Source: Methylocystis sp. (GTDB lineage Bacteria; Pseudomonadota; Alphaproteobacteria; Rhizobiales; Beijerinckiaceae). From it: 64,000 nt of DNA. Below, piece after piece: positions 38,879-46,547 of this stretch. The first letter of the stretch is position 1. Each line of letters starts with the position of its first letter. The stretch spans positions 20,046 to 84,045 of the forward strand of contig PERY01000010.1 in the NCBI GenBank assembly GCA_002929055.1. Reading direction: 5' to 3'. Position numbers and translations under genes: made by a program. The notes below the pieces were generated by a model, which saw only the letters and a program-made list of their open reading frames with translations, was not told where the DNA came from and did not search any database.

Positions 38879-39511
38879 CTAGCTGCGGTCGATCACGTGA
38901 AAACGGGCAAGGAAGCGCGCCTGCGTCGCCTCGACGGCCGCTGGCGCGATCTCGTCCATGAACGCCTGCGGCGAGATCGCAGGGCGGCCGAAGATGCGCT
39001 CGGCTTCGCGCCGTGTAAAGCCGGCAAGCGAAACAGCCTCGAAAAACGCCGCCGCCCGGTCGGCCTGCTTGGCGAGCTTCAGCACCTGCGGCGCAGGGGC
39101 GGCGGGCAGCGAGAAACGCAGGAGAATGGCGGCTAAAATACGGTTTTCAACAGATTTATATGCATCGCCGATCACCGCCTTGAAGGGGGAGATCATGTCC
39201 CCGATGACATATTCGGGGGCGTCGTGCAGCAGCATGAACAGGCGCTCCGTGCGTCCGATAGCGGGCTCCAATTCCGCGGCGATCCTCTCGACCAGCAGGC
39301 TGTGCTGCGCCACCGAGAAGACATGGGGACCGATGGTCTGCCCGTTCCAGCGCGCGACCCGGGCGAGGCCGTGGGCGATGTCCTCGATTTCGACGTCGAG
39401 CGGCGAAGGGTCGAGAAGGTCGAGCCGCCGGCCGGAGAGCATGCGCTGCCAGGCGCGCGGCGGGAGGGCCTCCTTCGGGGCAGGGCGCTTTGGGGCGGGC
39501 GTGCTCGCCAT
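38879..39511 (-). CDS. HD-domain phosphohydrolase, YfbR-like
   Basis: 210 aa. The metal-binding HD motif is in FMLLHDAPEYVIGD, preceded by a His in HVFSVAQHSLLVE. The layout (about 60 residues, then the H...HD...D set) resembles 5'-nucleotidase YfbR and related nucleotidases. The ATG at 39511 lies just inside the tag stop region and has GGAAGG upstream, so it is read from the same transcript as tag. Confidence 0.75.
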   Translation of the reverse strand: MASTPAPKRPAPKEALPPRAWQRMLSGRRLDLLDPSPLDVEIEDIAHGLARVARWNGQTIGPHVFSVAQHSLLVERIAAELEPAIGRTERLFMLLHDAPEYVIGDMISPFKAVIGDAYKSVENRILAAILLRFSLPAAPAPQVLKLAKQADRAAAFFEAVSLAGFTRREAERIFGRPAISPQAFMDEIAPAAVEATQARFLARFHVIDRS

Positions 39512-39512
39512 C

Positions 39513-40145
39513 TCAAGCCTTCCCGCGCGCCTGGGCGCGGACATGGCAGTCGACGAGATGGTCGTCGACCATCCCCACCGCCTGCATGAAAGCGTAGACG
39601 ATCGTAGGACCACAGAATTTGAAGCCGCGCGCCTTGAGGTCTTTCGAAAGACGCTCGGAAATCGGGGATTGCGTCGGGATGTCGCTCATGCGCCTTGGAT
39701 GGTTGACGATCGGCCTGCCGTCGACGAAGCCCCAGAGGTAAGCTGAAAAGCCCTCATCCGCCTCGATGTCGAGCCAGGCGCGCGCCGAGGAAACGGCGCC
39801 TTCGATTTTGGCGCGGTTGCGCACAATACCGACGTTTTGCATCAATTCGTGCAGACGCTTGTCGTCGAAAGAGGCGACCGCGGCGGGTTCGAAGCCGGCG
39901 AACGCCGTCCGAAAGGCGTCGCGCTTCCGCAGGATCGTGATCCAGGAGAGCCCCGCCTGGAAACCGTCGAGGACAAGCTTTTCGAAGAGCGCGCGTCCGT
40001 CCAGTTCGGGCCTGCCCCATTCATCGTCGTGATAGGAGACGTAAAGCGGATCGAGGCCAGCCCAGGGGCAGCGTGAAAGCCCGTCTGCATGCTGCAGCAC
40101 GGAAGCGTCCCCCCAACTGGCGGGTTGTTCGCGGGCAGTCGCCAC
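39513..40145 (-). CDS. tag: DNA-3-methyladenine glycosylase I
   Basis: A 210-aa base-excision repair enzyme that removes 3-methyladenine. It has the conserved opening RCPWAGLDPLYVSYHDDEWG, the HhH-like ELMQNVGIVRNRAKI region, and a zinc site formed by Cys and His in the opening and in DCHVRAQ near the end. GFKFCGPTIVYAFMQAVG is typical of the family. The start is GTG. It is the first gene of a four-gene minus-strand row. Confidence 0.93.
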   Translation of the reverse strand: MATAREQPASWGDASVLQHADGLSRCPWAGLDPLYVSYHDDEWGRPELDGRALFEKLVLDGFQAGLSWITILRKRDAFRTAFAGFEPAAVASFDDKRLHELMQNVGIVRNRAKIEGAVSSARAWLDIEADEGFSAYLWGFVDGRPIVNHPRRMSDIPTQSPISERLSKDLKARGFKFCGPTIVYAFMQAVGMVDDHLVDCHVRAQARGKA

Positions 40146-40348
40146 GAGGCTGATCCTCCTTTACTGCGACGCGCCGCCGCAAGGGCCGCTTTATCGCTCG
40201 TTCAGATTGCCTTCACAACCGTGTTGGGATTATCGTTGCGCCGCCGCAGACGCATCGTTGTCGGCTCATGGCGCGCGGTGTGCTTGTTCGCGCCGTCGCA
40301 GGCCGCTGATTGAATCTCTCGAGCGGCTTCCATAAGGGGAGAAGTTAT

Positions 40349-40864
40349 ATGGTGATCCGTCTTGTTGTTTCCCGCGCCGCAGTGGGCCTTCTCGCCATGG
40401 GCCTTGGCGTGGCCGTCTCGGGCGCAGCCTTCGCCCAGCAAAACGTGCTCAAGGAATGCGGATCTCGATATCAGGCCAAGAAGGCCGCTAACGAACTCGC
40501 CGGGCAGAGCTGGCAGGACTTCCTGAAGGAGTGCAAACTGAGCCTCGCCGAGCCGGCCGCTGCTCCGGCTGAAGCGGCGAAGCCCGCCGAGGCCGCCAAG
40601 CCTGTTGAAGAGGCCAAGCCTGCCGAGGCGGCCAAGCCTGCCGAGGCCGCCAAGCCCGCCGAAGCCGCTCCTGCGACGCCGGCTCCTGCAGCCGCTGCGC
40701 CGGCCGCGAAGCCCGAAACCAAGGCCACCGTTCAGAGCCGCCAGAAAAAATGCGCCGGGGAGTGGAAGGCCCAGAAGGCCGAACTGCTCAAGGCCGACAA
40801 AAAAGCGACCTGGCCGAAGTTCTGGAGCGCCTGCAACAAGCGCCTCAAGGAAGCCGGCGAATAA
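40349..40864 (+). CDS. Exported PsiF-like protein with two domains and an Ala/Pro/Lys linker
   Basis: 171 aa. A signal peptide (ending AAFAQQ) is followed by two short similar helical units, each bounded by Cys: ECGSRYQAKKAANEL...FLKEC and KCAGEWKAQKAEL...FWSAC. They are separated by about 50 residues of AEAAKP repeats. The units resemble the PsiF-type repeat of phosphate-starvation proteins. AGGGGAGAAG precedes the ATG at 40349, and a strong terminator follows. Function is unknown; periplasmic or wall-spanning use of the linker is plausible. Confidence 0.65.
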   Translation: MVIRLVVSRAAVGLLAMGLGVAVSGAAFAQQNVLKECGSRYQAKKAANELAGQSWQDFLKECKLSLAEPAAAPAEAAKPAEAAKPVEEAKPAEAAKPAEAAKPAEAAPATPAPAAAAPAAKPETKATVQSRQKKCAGEWKAQKAELLKADKKATWPKFWSACNKRLKEAGE

Positions 40865-40885
40865 TCGCCTCGCACTCGCCTTCGC

Positions 40886-40922
40886 GCGCCCGGCGGACCT
40901 CGTTCGCCGGGCGCTGCTTTTT
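40886..40922 (+). terminator. Rho-independent terminator
   Basis: A perfect 10-bp stem, GCGCCCGGCG with CGCCGGGCGC, is followed by TGC and a run of T. It lies 22 bases after the stop of the PsiF-like gene. Confidence 0.85.
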
Positions 40923-40996
40923 GTGCTGGAGAAACGCCCTGCATCTTGCCCATCGGGCGGGATCATGTCACACGACATCAAACGTCGGAGGCAGGC

Positions 40997-41395
40997 TTGG
41001 ACAAGATCGAAATCCGTAAACTGCAAGCTTTTCTGCGCCGTTCCTTCGGCAATGACGACATCCGCGTCGCCCCCGATCCAAAGAATCCCGACAACGCCGC
41101 CGTGCACCTTGGCGAGGGCAAGCTCGCGACGATCTCCGTCGACGACGAGGACGGGGACCGCTCTTTCGCTTTCGAAATGAAGATTCCCGTGGGCCGGGAA
41201 GTTCTGCAGTCCTATCTACGCAAACTTTTTGAGAACGATCGCCTCACCATCGTCGCGCGCGGACGAAAGACCGACTCGGTCGAACTCAACAGCGGCGGGG
41301 AGTTCCTGGGCGTCATCTCCGCCGACGACGCCAAGCTGTCGAGTTTCACGCTGCAGATCGCCATTCTCGACTTCGATCTCGAAGAAGAGGAATGA
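40997..41395 (+). CDS. DUF3126 family protein
   Basis: 132 aa. The opening DKIEIRKLQAFLRRSFGND matches the alphaproteobacterial DUF3126 family. It is rich in Asp and Glu (acidic end EEEE) and has no membrane segment. The start is TTG, supported by GGAGG with a 5-base spacing. Family members are widespread single-copy proteins of unknown function. Confidence 0.8.
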   Translation: MDKIEIRKLQAFLRRSFGNDDIRVAPDPKNPDNAAVHLGEGKLATISVDDEDGDRSFAFEMKIPVGREVLQSYLRKLFENDRLTIVARGRKTDSVELNSGGEFLGVISADDAKLSSFTLQIAILDFDLEEEE

Positions 41396-41404
41396 GCGAA
41401 GGGT

Positions 41405-42043
41405 TCAGCCTTTCTTTTTCTTTCGAACGGGCGGCGACGTCATGCGGAGCAAAAGGCCCCGCGCCCCGTCGATGAGCGTATCCCATTGCTCGAGCAGCGA
41501 CGGCGGAAAGCGAACCTCGACATCCATCGCGCCGACTCGAAAAATGGAGAGGCACCCTTCGCCGGGCCCGCTGCTATCGGGTTTGGCGCAGCGCGCGAAG
41601 AACGTCCGTCCATCTGGCGGCGCGATGTAAAGTCGCTCGAAATCGTAGGGCGATCCCTGCTCGAACTCCCTCAGCACCAGTCCGCCGGGCCCTTCCTTCG
41701 TCTCGGGAGTAAGGAAGCGCGCATATAGCTTCGCGGGCCTCTCGGCGGGATCGAGCGGGTCTTCTTTCGGCGTGACGGCGAGGGTCACTTTCTCCTTCGT
41801 GGAGACATTCTTGCCCGACAGGGGCGTGAAGGCCGGAAAGGCGGCGACGAAACTCAGCCGGTCTGCAAGCCCGCCCGCGCCAGTCGCTTCGTCCCGCGCA
41901 TAGGCGCGCGCGAAGCGGAACTTCACCCCGGCCAATTCGGCCTGCACGACGCTGTCGGGCGCCTTTTCGCGCGAGACGAGAAAAAAGGCGCCGCCGACTG
42001 CGAGAAGGACAAGCAGCATCAAAAAGGCGAGAACCGCTTTCAT
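41405..42043 (-). CDS. Membrane-anchored protein, unknown function
   Basis: 212 aa. One N-terminal hydrophobic helix (FLMLLVLLAVGGAFFLV) anchors a soluble part likely in the periplasm, with two Cys (FARCAKP and GEGCLS) that could pair. The end is a Lys-rich tail (RKKKKG). I recognise no domain. It is convergent with the DUF3126 gene with a 9-bp gap. Confidence 0.6.
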   Translation of the reverse strand: MKAVLAFLMLLVLLAVGGAFFLVSREKAPDSVVQAELAGVKFRFARAYARDEATGAGGLADRLSFVAAFPAFTPLSGKNVSTKEKVTLAVTPKEDPLDPAERPAKLYARFLTPETKEGPGGLVLREFEQGSPYDFERLYIAPPDGRTFFARCAKPDSSGPGEGCLSIFRVGAMDVEVRFPPSLLEQWDTLIDGARGLLLRMTSPPVRKKKKG

Positions 42044-42074
42044 CGGCTCCAGCCCGAACTCATCGAAAGCCCGC

Positions 42075-42476
42075 TCAACTCGTCACTCTCCACTCACCGT
42101 TCTCCCGGCAGGCCTGGCCCTTCGCTTCCTGCGGGCGGCCGTTGATGAAAATTTTGTGCGTGTAGTCGCGGCAGGAGCCATTCTCCGCTCCCGGGGTCAC
42201 GAATCCATAGGCGCCTCGCGCGCCGCGCCAGCTCTTCGGGGAGCCTGACGAAACGGCCTCCTGTTGCGCTGCGATGGCGGTAGCGCGATCCTTTTCTTCG
42301 AGGGACTGTCCGACCGGACCGCCGACGACGCCGGCCGCTGGCGGGGGCGGGACCGCGATGACGGGGGCCGCTGCCACGGCACGTGGCGGCTCCGAGGTCG
42401 AGCTGCAGGCGGCGAGGCCAAAGCCCGTGCAGAGAAAGGTCATCGCCAAGATCGCTTGCGCGCGCGTCGTCGACAT
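42075..42476 (-). CDS. Lipoprotein, surface-antigen-like
   Basis: 133 aa. A lipoprotein signal with lipobox LAAC (Cys24-25 region, GFGLAACSS) is followed by a Pro/Ala linker and a C-terminal domain with NGSCRDYTHKIFINGRPQEA and QACRENGEWRV. That end is typical of the 17-kDa surface antigen / RT0821-type family found in Rhizobiales. The ATG at 42476 has AGGGGA upstream; longer upstream reading lacks a signal. Confidence 0.75.
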   Translation of the reverse strand: MSTTRAQAILAMTFLCTGFGLAACSSTSEPPRAVAAAPVIAVPPPPAAGVVGGPVGQSLEEKDRATAIAAQQEAVSSGSPKSWRGARGAYGFVTPGAENGSCRDYTHKIFINGRPQEAKGQACRENGEWRVTS

Positions 42477-42534
42477 CTCTGATCCCCTATTACTTGTCGA
42501 AACGGTCACCTCATGCAGGATCGGGCCACGGCTG

Positions 42535-43923
42535 TCAAAAACCAGGCAGCCGCAATTGCGCCCGCAATCCACCGCTGGGGCTGTCGTCGAGTTGCAGCGC
42601 GCCGCCATAGGCGGCGGCGAGATCGGCGACAATGGAGAGGCCAAGTCCCGAACCCGGTTTGGTTTCGTCGAGACGGCGACCGCGTTCGGTCGCCTGCGCC
42701 CGCAGATGCGGCGCCAGTCCCGGGCCGTCGTCGTCTATCGTCATGGTGAGGGTGCTGCGGCTCGCGTTTCCGCTTTCACGTTGCGCGGCCACCGAAATCG
42801 TGACGCGGCTTTCGGCCCATTTGCCAGCATTGTCGAGGAGATTGCCGATCATCTCCTCGAGATCCTGGCGTTCGCCCAGGAAGCGCAGATCGGCAGGGAT
42901 ATCGCCCGAAAAGGTTACGCCGCGTTCGCTGTAGATTTTCGTGAATGTGCGCAGCAGCGCCTCGGCGCAGGGCTGAACCTGCGTCGCCGTTCCAAGCGCG
43001 CCGCCACGGGCCGCCGCGCGCGCGCGGTCGAGGTAGAAGGAAATCTGATCGCGCATGATATGCGCTTGCTCGCCGACTTTGTCGGCAAGCGGTGACGGCG
43101 CCGCGTCGGCTTCGTTGACGATCACGCTGAGCGGCGTTTTCAGCGCATGGGCCAGATTGCCGACCTGCGTGCGCGCGCGTTCGAGAATGTCGCGATTGGC
43201 GCTGATCAGGAGATTGAGTTCGCTGGCGAGGGGTGCGACTTCGCTCGGGTACTCGCCGGCGATGCGGTCGCGTTCGCCGCGCCGGATGGAGACGAGTTCG
43301 CGCTGCAACATGCGCAGCGGGCCAAGACCAAAGCGCACCTGAAAGGCGGCGACGATTGCAAGCGCAATGGCGAGCGCGGCGAATGCGACCGTCAGTTCGA
43401 ACCGGAAGCGGGCGATCTGCTCTTCCACCTCCTCGCCGCTCGCCGCGACCTGCACGAGATAGATGCCGGTGTCGCCGACGTCGATCACGCGTTCGACGAT
43501 CCGCAGGCGCCGGCCGTCCGGACCCTGCGCATAGCCGCGCCGAAAGCCGCCAGCTTCAGCCGCGACGCCGAGATCGGAAAGCTTCGGCAACTGCTTTGCA
43601 AAGAGCGAGCGGGACGCCTTGATCTCATGCGCGGCGTCGTCCATCCGCGTGATCTGCCAGTACCAGCCGGATCCCGGCAGTTCGAACTGCGGATCGCCCA
43701 GTTGTCCCGGACCCGTGCGGCCATCCTGACCCGATTCCGAAACATCCGCGACGATTGCGCGAAGATAGACGTCAAGGCGCCGCTCGAAGACTTTCTCGGT
43801 TTCCTGTCGGTAATAAGCGGTGAAAAAAATGCTCGCCAGAAGCAGCACGACCGAACTCAGCGCCGCCGCCGTGAGAAAGAGGCGCGTTGCGATGGAGCGC
43901 GTCGTGAGGCTCGTGAGGCGCAT
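42535..43923 (-). CDS. Sensor histidine kinase, PhoQ/FeuQ-like
   Basis: 462 aa. Two transmembrane helices (about 14-36 and 178-198) flank a periplasmic sensor domain. A HAMP-like region leads to the H box NLAHALKTPLSV, the N box NLLDNAGKWAE, the G1 box DDDGPGL and the G2 box GSGLGLSIV. It forms a pair with the response regulator upstream (5-bp gap) and a PepSY-protein gene before that. This is the layout of PhoPQ/FeuPQ-type systems sensing envelope or cation state. The ligand is not known. Confidence 0.88.
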   Translation of the reverse strand: MRLTSLTTRSIATRLFLTAAALSSVVLLLASIFFTAYYRQETEKVFERRLDVYLRAIVADVSESGQDGRTGPGQLGDPQFELPGSGWYWQITRMDDAAHEIKASRSLFAKQLPKLSDLGVAAEAGGFRRGYAQGPDGRRLRIVERVIDVGDTGIYLVQVAASGEEVEEQIARFRFELTVAFAALAIALAIVAAFQVRFGLGPLRMLQRELVSIRRGERDRIAGEYPSEVAPLASELNLLISANRDILERARTQVGNLAHALKTPLSVIVNEADAAPSPLADKVGEQAHIMRDQISFYLDRARAAARGGALGTATQVQPCAEALLRTFTKIYSERGVTFSGDIPADLRFLGERQDLEEMIGNLLDNAGKWAESRVTISVAAQRESGNASRSTLTMTIDDDGPGLAPHLRAQATERGRRLDETKPGSGLGLSIVADLAAAYGGALQLDDSPSGGLRAQLRLPGF

Positions 43924-43928
43924 GAAGG

Positions 43929-44612
43929 TCAGCGTTTCCCGCTAGCCTCCTCGACCGAGGGGGCGGCCATATAGCCGAGGCCGCGGATGGTGTGGATCAG
44001 ATCGACGCCAAGCTTCTTGCGCAGTCGGCCGACGAAGACTTCGATCGTGTTGGAGTCGCGGTCGAAGTCCTGGTCGTAGATGTGTTCGATGATTTCGCTG
44101 CGCGACACGATGCGCCCGCTGTGATGCATGAGATAGGCGAGAAGCCGGTACTCGTGCGAGGTGAGCTTCACGGGGGCGCCGTCGACGACCACCCGTCCCG
44201 CCTTCGTGTCGAGCCGGACAGGCCCGCAGACGATCTCATTCGTCGCATGGCCGGTCGCGCGCCGCAGCAGCGCGCGGATTCGCGCGAGCACTTCCTCCAT
44301 GTGGAAAGGTTTCGCGACATAGTCGTCGGCGCCCGCGTCGAAGCCCTGCACCTTCTCGCTCCAGCGGTCGCGCGCGGTCAGGATCAGCACCGGCATGTCG
44401 CGCCCGGCGGCGCGCCATTGTTCGAGCACCGATATCCCGTCCTTTTTCGGCAGGCCGATGTCCAGCACCACTGTGTCATAGGTCTCGGTCTCGCCGAGAT
44501 ACTGTCCCTGCTCGCCGTCGAAGGCGCGGTCGACCGCATAGCCCGACTGTTCGAGCGCCTGCACAATCTGGCGATTGAGATCCTTGTCGTCCTCGATGAC
44601 GAGCAGCCGCAC
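43929..44612 (-). CDS. OmpR-family response regulator
   Basis: 227 aa. The receiver domain has the phospho-acceptor Asp in VVLDIGLPKKDG (about residue 51), the acidic pocket in VIEDDKDL and Lys in DDYVAKPFHMEE. The winged-helix output domain covers about residues 130-220 (LTSHEYRLLAYLMHHSG, RDSNTIEVFVGRLRKKLG). The start is GTG. It precedes the kinase gene and should control envelope genes. Confidence 0.92.
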   Translation of the reverse strand: MRLLVIEDDKDLNRQIVQALEQSGYAVDRAFDGEQGQYLGETETYDTVVLDIGLPKKDGISVLEQWRAAGRDMPVLILTARDRWSEKVQGFDAGADDYVAKPFHMEEVLARIRALLRRATGHATNEIVCGPVRLDTKAGRVVVDGAPVKLTSHEYRLLAYLMHHSGRIVSRSEIIEHIYDQDFDRDSNTIEVFVGRLRKKLGVDLIHTIRGLGYMAAPSVEEASGKR

Positions 44613-44639
44613 CTTTTTCCTCCGTGTATAGAATGTGTG

Positions 44640-45002
44640 TCAATTAGCCTTGCGGCCAGAATGCGGCTGGCCGGTCGCAGCGTCGAACAGAAGTTTGACG
44701 ATGCGCCCGTCCGGCCGCAGCACGCTGATCTCGTAGATGAAGAGTTCCTCGATGCGGCAGAGGCGGGCGCCGAGCGCCTCGCCGCTGAGTTCCCGCGCCG
44801 CCGCTCGCATGCAGGCGAATGGATCGGTTAGACGATGCGCCTCGATTTTCTCGCGGGTCGCGGCTGTGGAGAAACACTGGCTGCGCGGCGGCGCATGTTC
44901 GGCCGCCCGCTCCGCCGCCTCTTCCGCACGCGCGCAGCCGAGCGCCGCCGCGGTCGCGGCAGCGGCGAAGGCGCTGCAGAACCTGAGCAGGGCGGCGGGC
45001 AT
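44640..45002 (-). CDS. Exported PepSY-like protein
   Basis: 120 aa. A signal peptide (MPAALLRFCSAFAAAATAAALG) is followed by a short domain ending RIEELFIYEISVLRPDGRIVKLLFDAATGQ, typical of PepSY modules. AGGAGA precedes the ATG. It is the first gene of the regulator-kinase unit and could inhibit or sense for the kinase in the periplasm, as proposed for similar operons. It retains three Cys. Confidence 0.7.
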   Translation of the reverse strand: MPAALLRFCSAFAAAATAAALGCARAEEAAERAAEHAPPRSQCFSTAATREKIEAHRLTDPFACMRAAARELSGEALGARLCRIEELFIYEISVLRPDGRIVKLLFDAATGQPHSGRKAN

Positions 45003-45107
45003 CTGTTTCTCCTGATCGATCCCATCCGATTGTTCATGAACGACGTATGAACGGCTGCAACCGATTCTAGAGCGCAATCATGGCGGGCTTCGGATGGCTT
45101 CGCAAAT

Positions 45108-45308
45108 TCATCCGCCGCGCCTCAGGAAGGACATGAGGCCGCCTGGCGGGGTCGAGGTGAGCGCCCGCATCGTCGCCATCAGGATCGCGGAACCGATGGC
45201 GACCGCGCCGGCCTTTGGATCATTCATGAATGAGATCCAGTCCGTCGAGGCGAGCACGCCGAAAACCGCGACGAGGGCCGCGGCGATATAGGTGCGATAA
45301 CCGGTCAT
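45108..45308 (-). CDS. Small membrane protein, candidate holin
   Basis: 66 aa with a single N-terminal hydrophobic helix (YIAAALVAVFGVLAS), a short DWISFMNDP loop, a second weakly hydrophobic stretch (AGAVAIGSAILMATM) and a basic end. The loop and position after the GTA tail genes resemble holin-like proteins that help cell lysis. AGGAG precedes the ATG. It is the last gene of the cluster. Confidence 0.55.
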   Translation of the reverse strand: MTGYRTYIAAALVAVFGVLASTDWISFMNDPKAGAVAIGSAILMATMRALTSTPPGGLMSFLRRGG

Positions 45309-45323
45309 GAAATGACTCCTTTT

Positions 45324-45545
45324 TCAGGCCTGGGGCAGGTTCTGGTCGACGGCGGCGAGCGCGATGCGCAACTGATCCGCCGCGGCGTGAAGCTCCGCCG
45401 CGATCTGGTCTACGACCGCGGCTTCCGCGGCTTCGGTGCGCGACACGGCGAGCTCATGGGCGAGTTGTCCGATTTTTTCCACGCCGAGGGCGACGGCGGC
45501 GCGGACATCGTTGAAGGCGACGGTCAAATTATCGAGTGACGTCAT
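45324..45545 (-). CDS. Small helical protein in the GTA lysis region
   Basis: 73 aa, Ala/Glu/Val-rich and predicted to be almost all alpha-helix, probably coiled coil, with no Cys or membrane segment. It lies between the M15 peptidase gene and the candidate holin. The second ATG (45545) is chosen because GGAG lies 8 bases upstream. Function is unknown. Confidence 0.5.
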   Translation of the reverse strand: MTSLDNLTVAFNDVRAAVALGVEKIGQLAHELAVSRTEAAEAAVVDQIAAELHAAADQLRIALAAVDQNLPQA

Positions 45546-45578
45546 TTTCATCTCTCCTTTTTGGCAAGCGAACCATCG

Positions 45579-46073
45579 TCAGCGGCGGTCGACCGCCTGG
45601 AAATGCATGGGATCGCGATCGCCATTGGCGCCGCGCCAGATCAGGCCGCAGCTCTCGAAAGCGCGCGCGGCCTCGATCGGGATGAATCCGGGGCGCCATT
45701 TGGAGCGGAACGGATTGCGCTGGGGATCGATGTCAATCGCAGCGCCGAAGGCGTGGGTCGACCAAGATTTGGTCGAGCCGCGTTTCAGACGCACCATCAG
45801 CGTCCCGCCCGTCAGATGCATGCGATGCGCCTCGATATCCTGCTGCGTCCCGTAAAGACGCTTGATCGCGAGGAGCGCTTCGCCGAAGGCGTCGCGGCAT
45901 TTCCTGTGCAGGCGCAGCTTCGTCACCGGCGGACCCCAAGAGTAGCGCATGGCGTATGGGGGAACGAGATCGACGATATTCTCGCGCTCCCATTTCGCGT
46001 TGACGGAGCTGTGCAGAACAGGATTGCCGTAGAAGGCGATGAGTTCCGCGGCGGTTTCATTGGGCCATTTCAT
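45579..46073 (-). CDS. M15-family peptidase, candidate GTA endolysin
   Basis: 164 aa. The zinc-peptidase signature of D-Ala-D-Ala carboxypeptidases is visible as STHAFGAAIDIDP, followed by a later His in RDPMHFQAVD. An upstream Arg/His region (CRDAFGEALLAIKRL) is also typical. No signal peptide is present, so export would need a holin, and one candidate is encoded two genes on. This suggests an endolysin releasing GTA particles. Confidence 0.75.
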   Translation of the reverse strand: MKWPNETAAELIAFYGNPVLHSSVNAKWERENIVDLVPPYAMRYSWGPPVTKLRLHRKCRDAFGEALLAIKRLYGTQQDIEAHRMHLTGGTLMVRLKRGSTKSWSTHAFGAAIDIDPQRNPFRSKWRPGFIPIEAARAFESCGLIWRGANGDRDPMHFQAVDRR

Positions 46074-46110
46074 GAGGAGCACCTGCTTTCTTGAAATTCC
46101 TTGGCGCGTT

Positions 46111-46533
46111 TCAAGCCTGGATCGTCGCCGCCAGACGGAAGAGCGCGTCGAGCGCGTCGTCGTCCAGGCGAAGATGTTTGGCGAGCGTCGTGACGAACAG
46201 GCCGTCGCGCGCGACGTCGGTGGCGTATTCCCAGGCGAGCGCGAGGGTGGGCTCGTCGCCGCTGCGGGCGTCGATGAAGGTCGCCACGTCATCGAGCAGA
46301 GTTCCGCCGTTCGCGCCCTTCGTGCGCCTCAGCGCCTCGCGCGCCCGAAACATGGAAACAGAGCCGGGGACGGCGGGTTCGTCGGGCGGCGGATGAAACG
46401 CGTCGCCGTCGTAGGTCCAGCCCGGACCCGCCTCGCCTGCGGGAATGGCGCGCGTTCCGTCATCGGGAAGGAAAGTGTCGTCTGCTTCGATGATGTTGAC
46501 GACTGCATCGTCGTGGATGATTGCAATCCGCAT
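46111..46533 (-). CDS. Hypothetical tail-fibre-associated protein
   Basis: 140 aa, acidic, no membrane segment. The N-terminal 60 residues (MRIAIIHDDAVVNIIEADDTF, then WTYDGDAFHPP) resemble the small phage proteins found after tail fibre genes, and the C-terminal part is helical. It sits between the DUF2793 fibre gene and the M15 peptidase gene. Function is unknown; a fibre assembly or attachment role is possible. Confidence 0.55.
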   Translation of the reverse strand: MRIAIIHDDAVVNIIEADDTFLPDDGTRAIPAGEAGPGWTYDGDAFHPPPDEPAVPGSVSMFRAREALRRTKGANGGTLLDDVATFIDARSGDEPTLALAWEYATDVARDGLFVTTLAKHLRLDDDALDALFRLAATIQA

Positions 46534-46547
46534 CGAAAATCTCCGCC

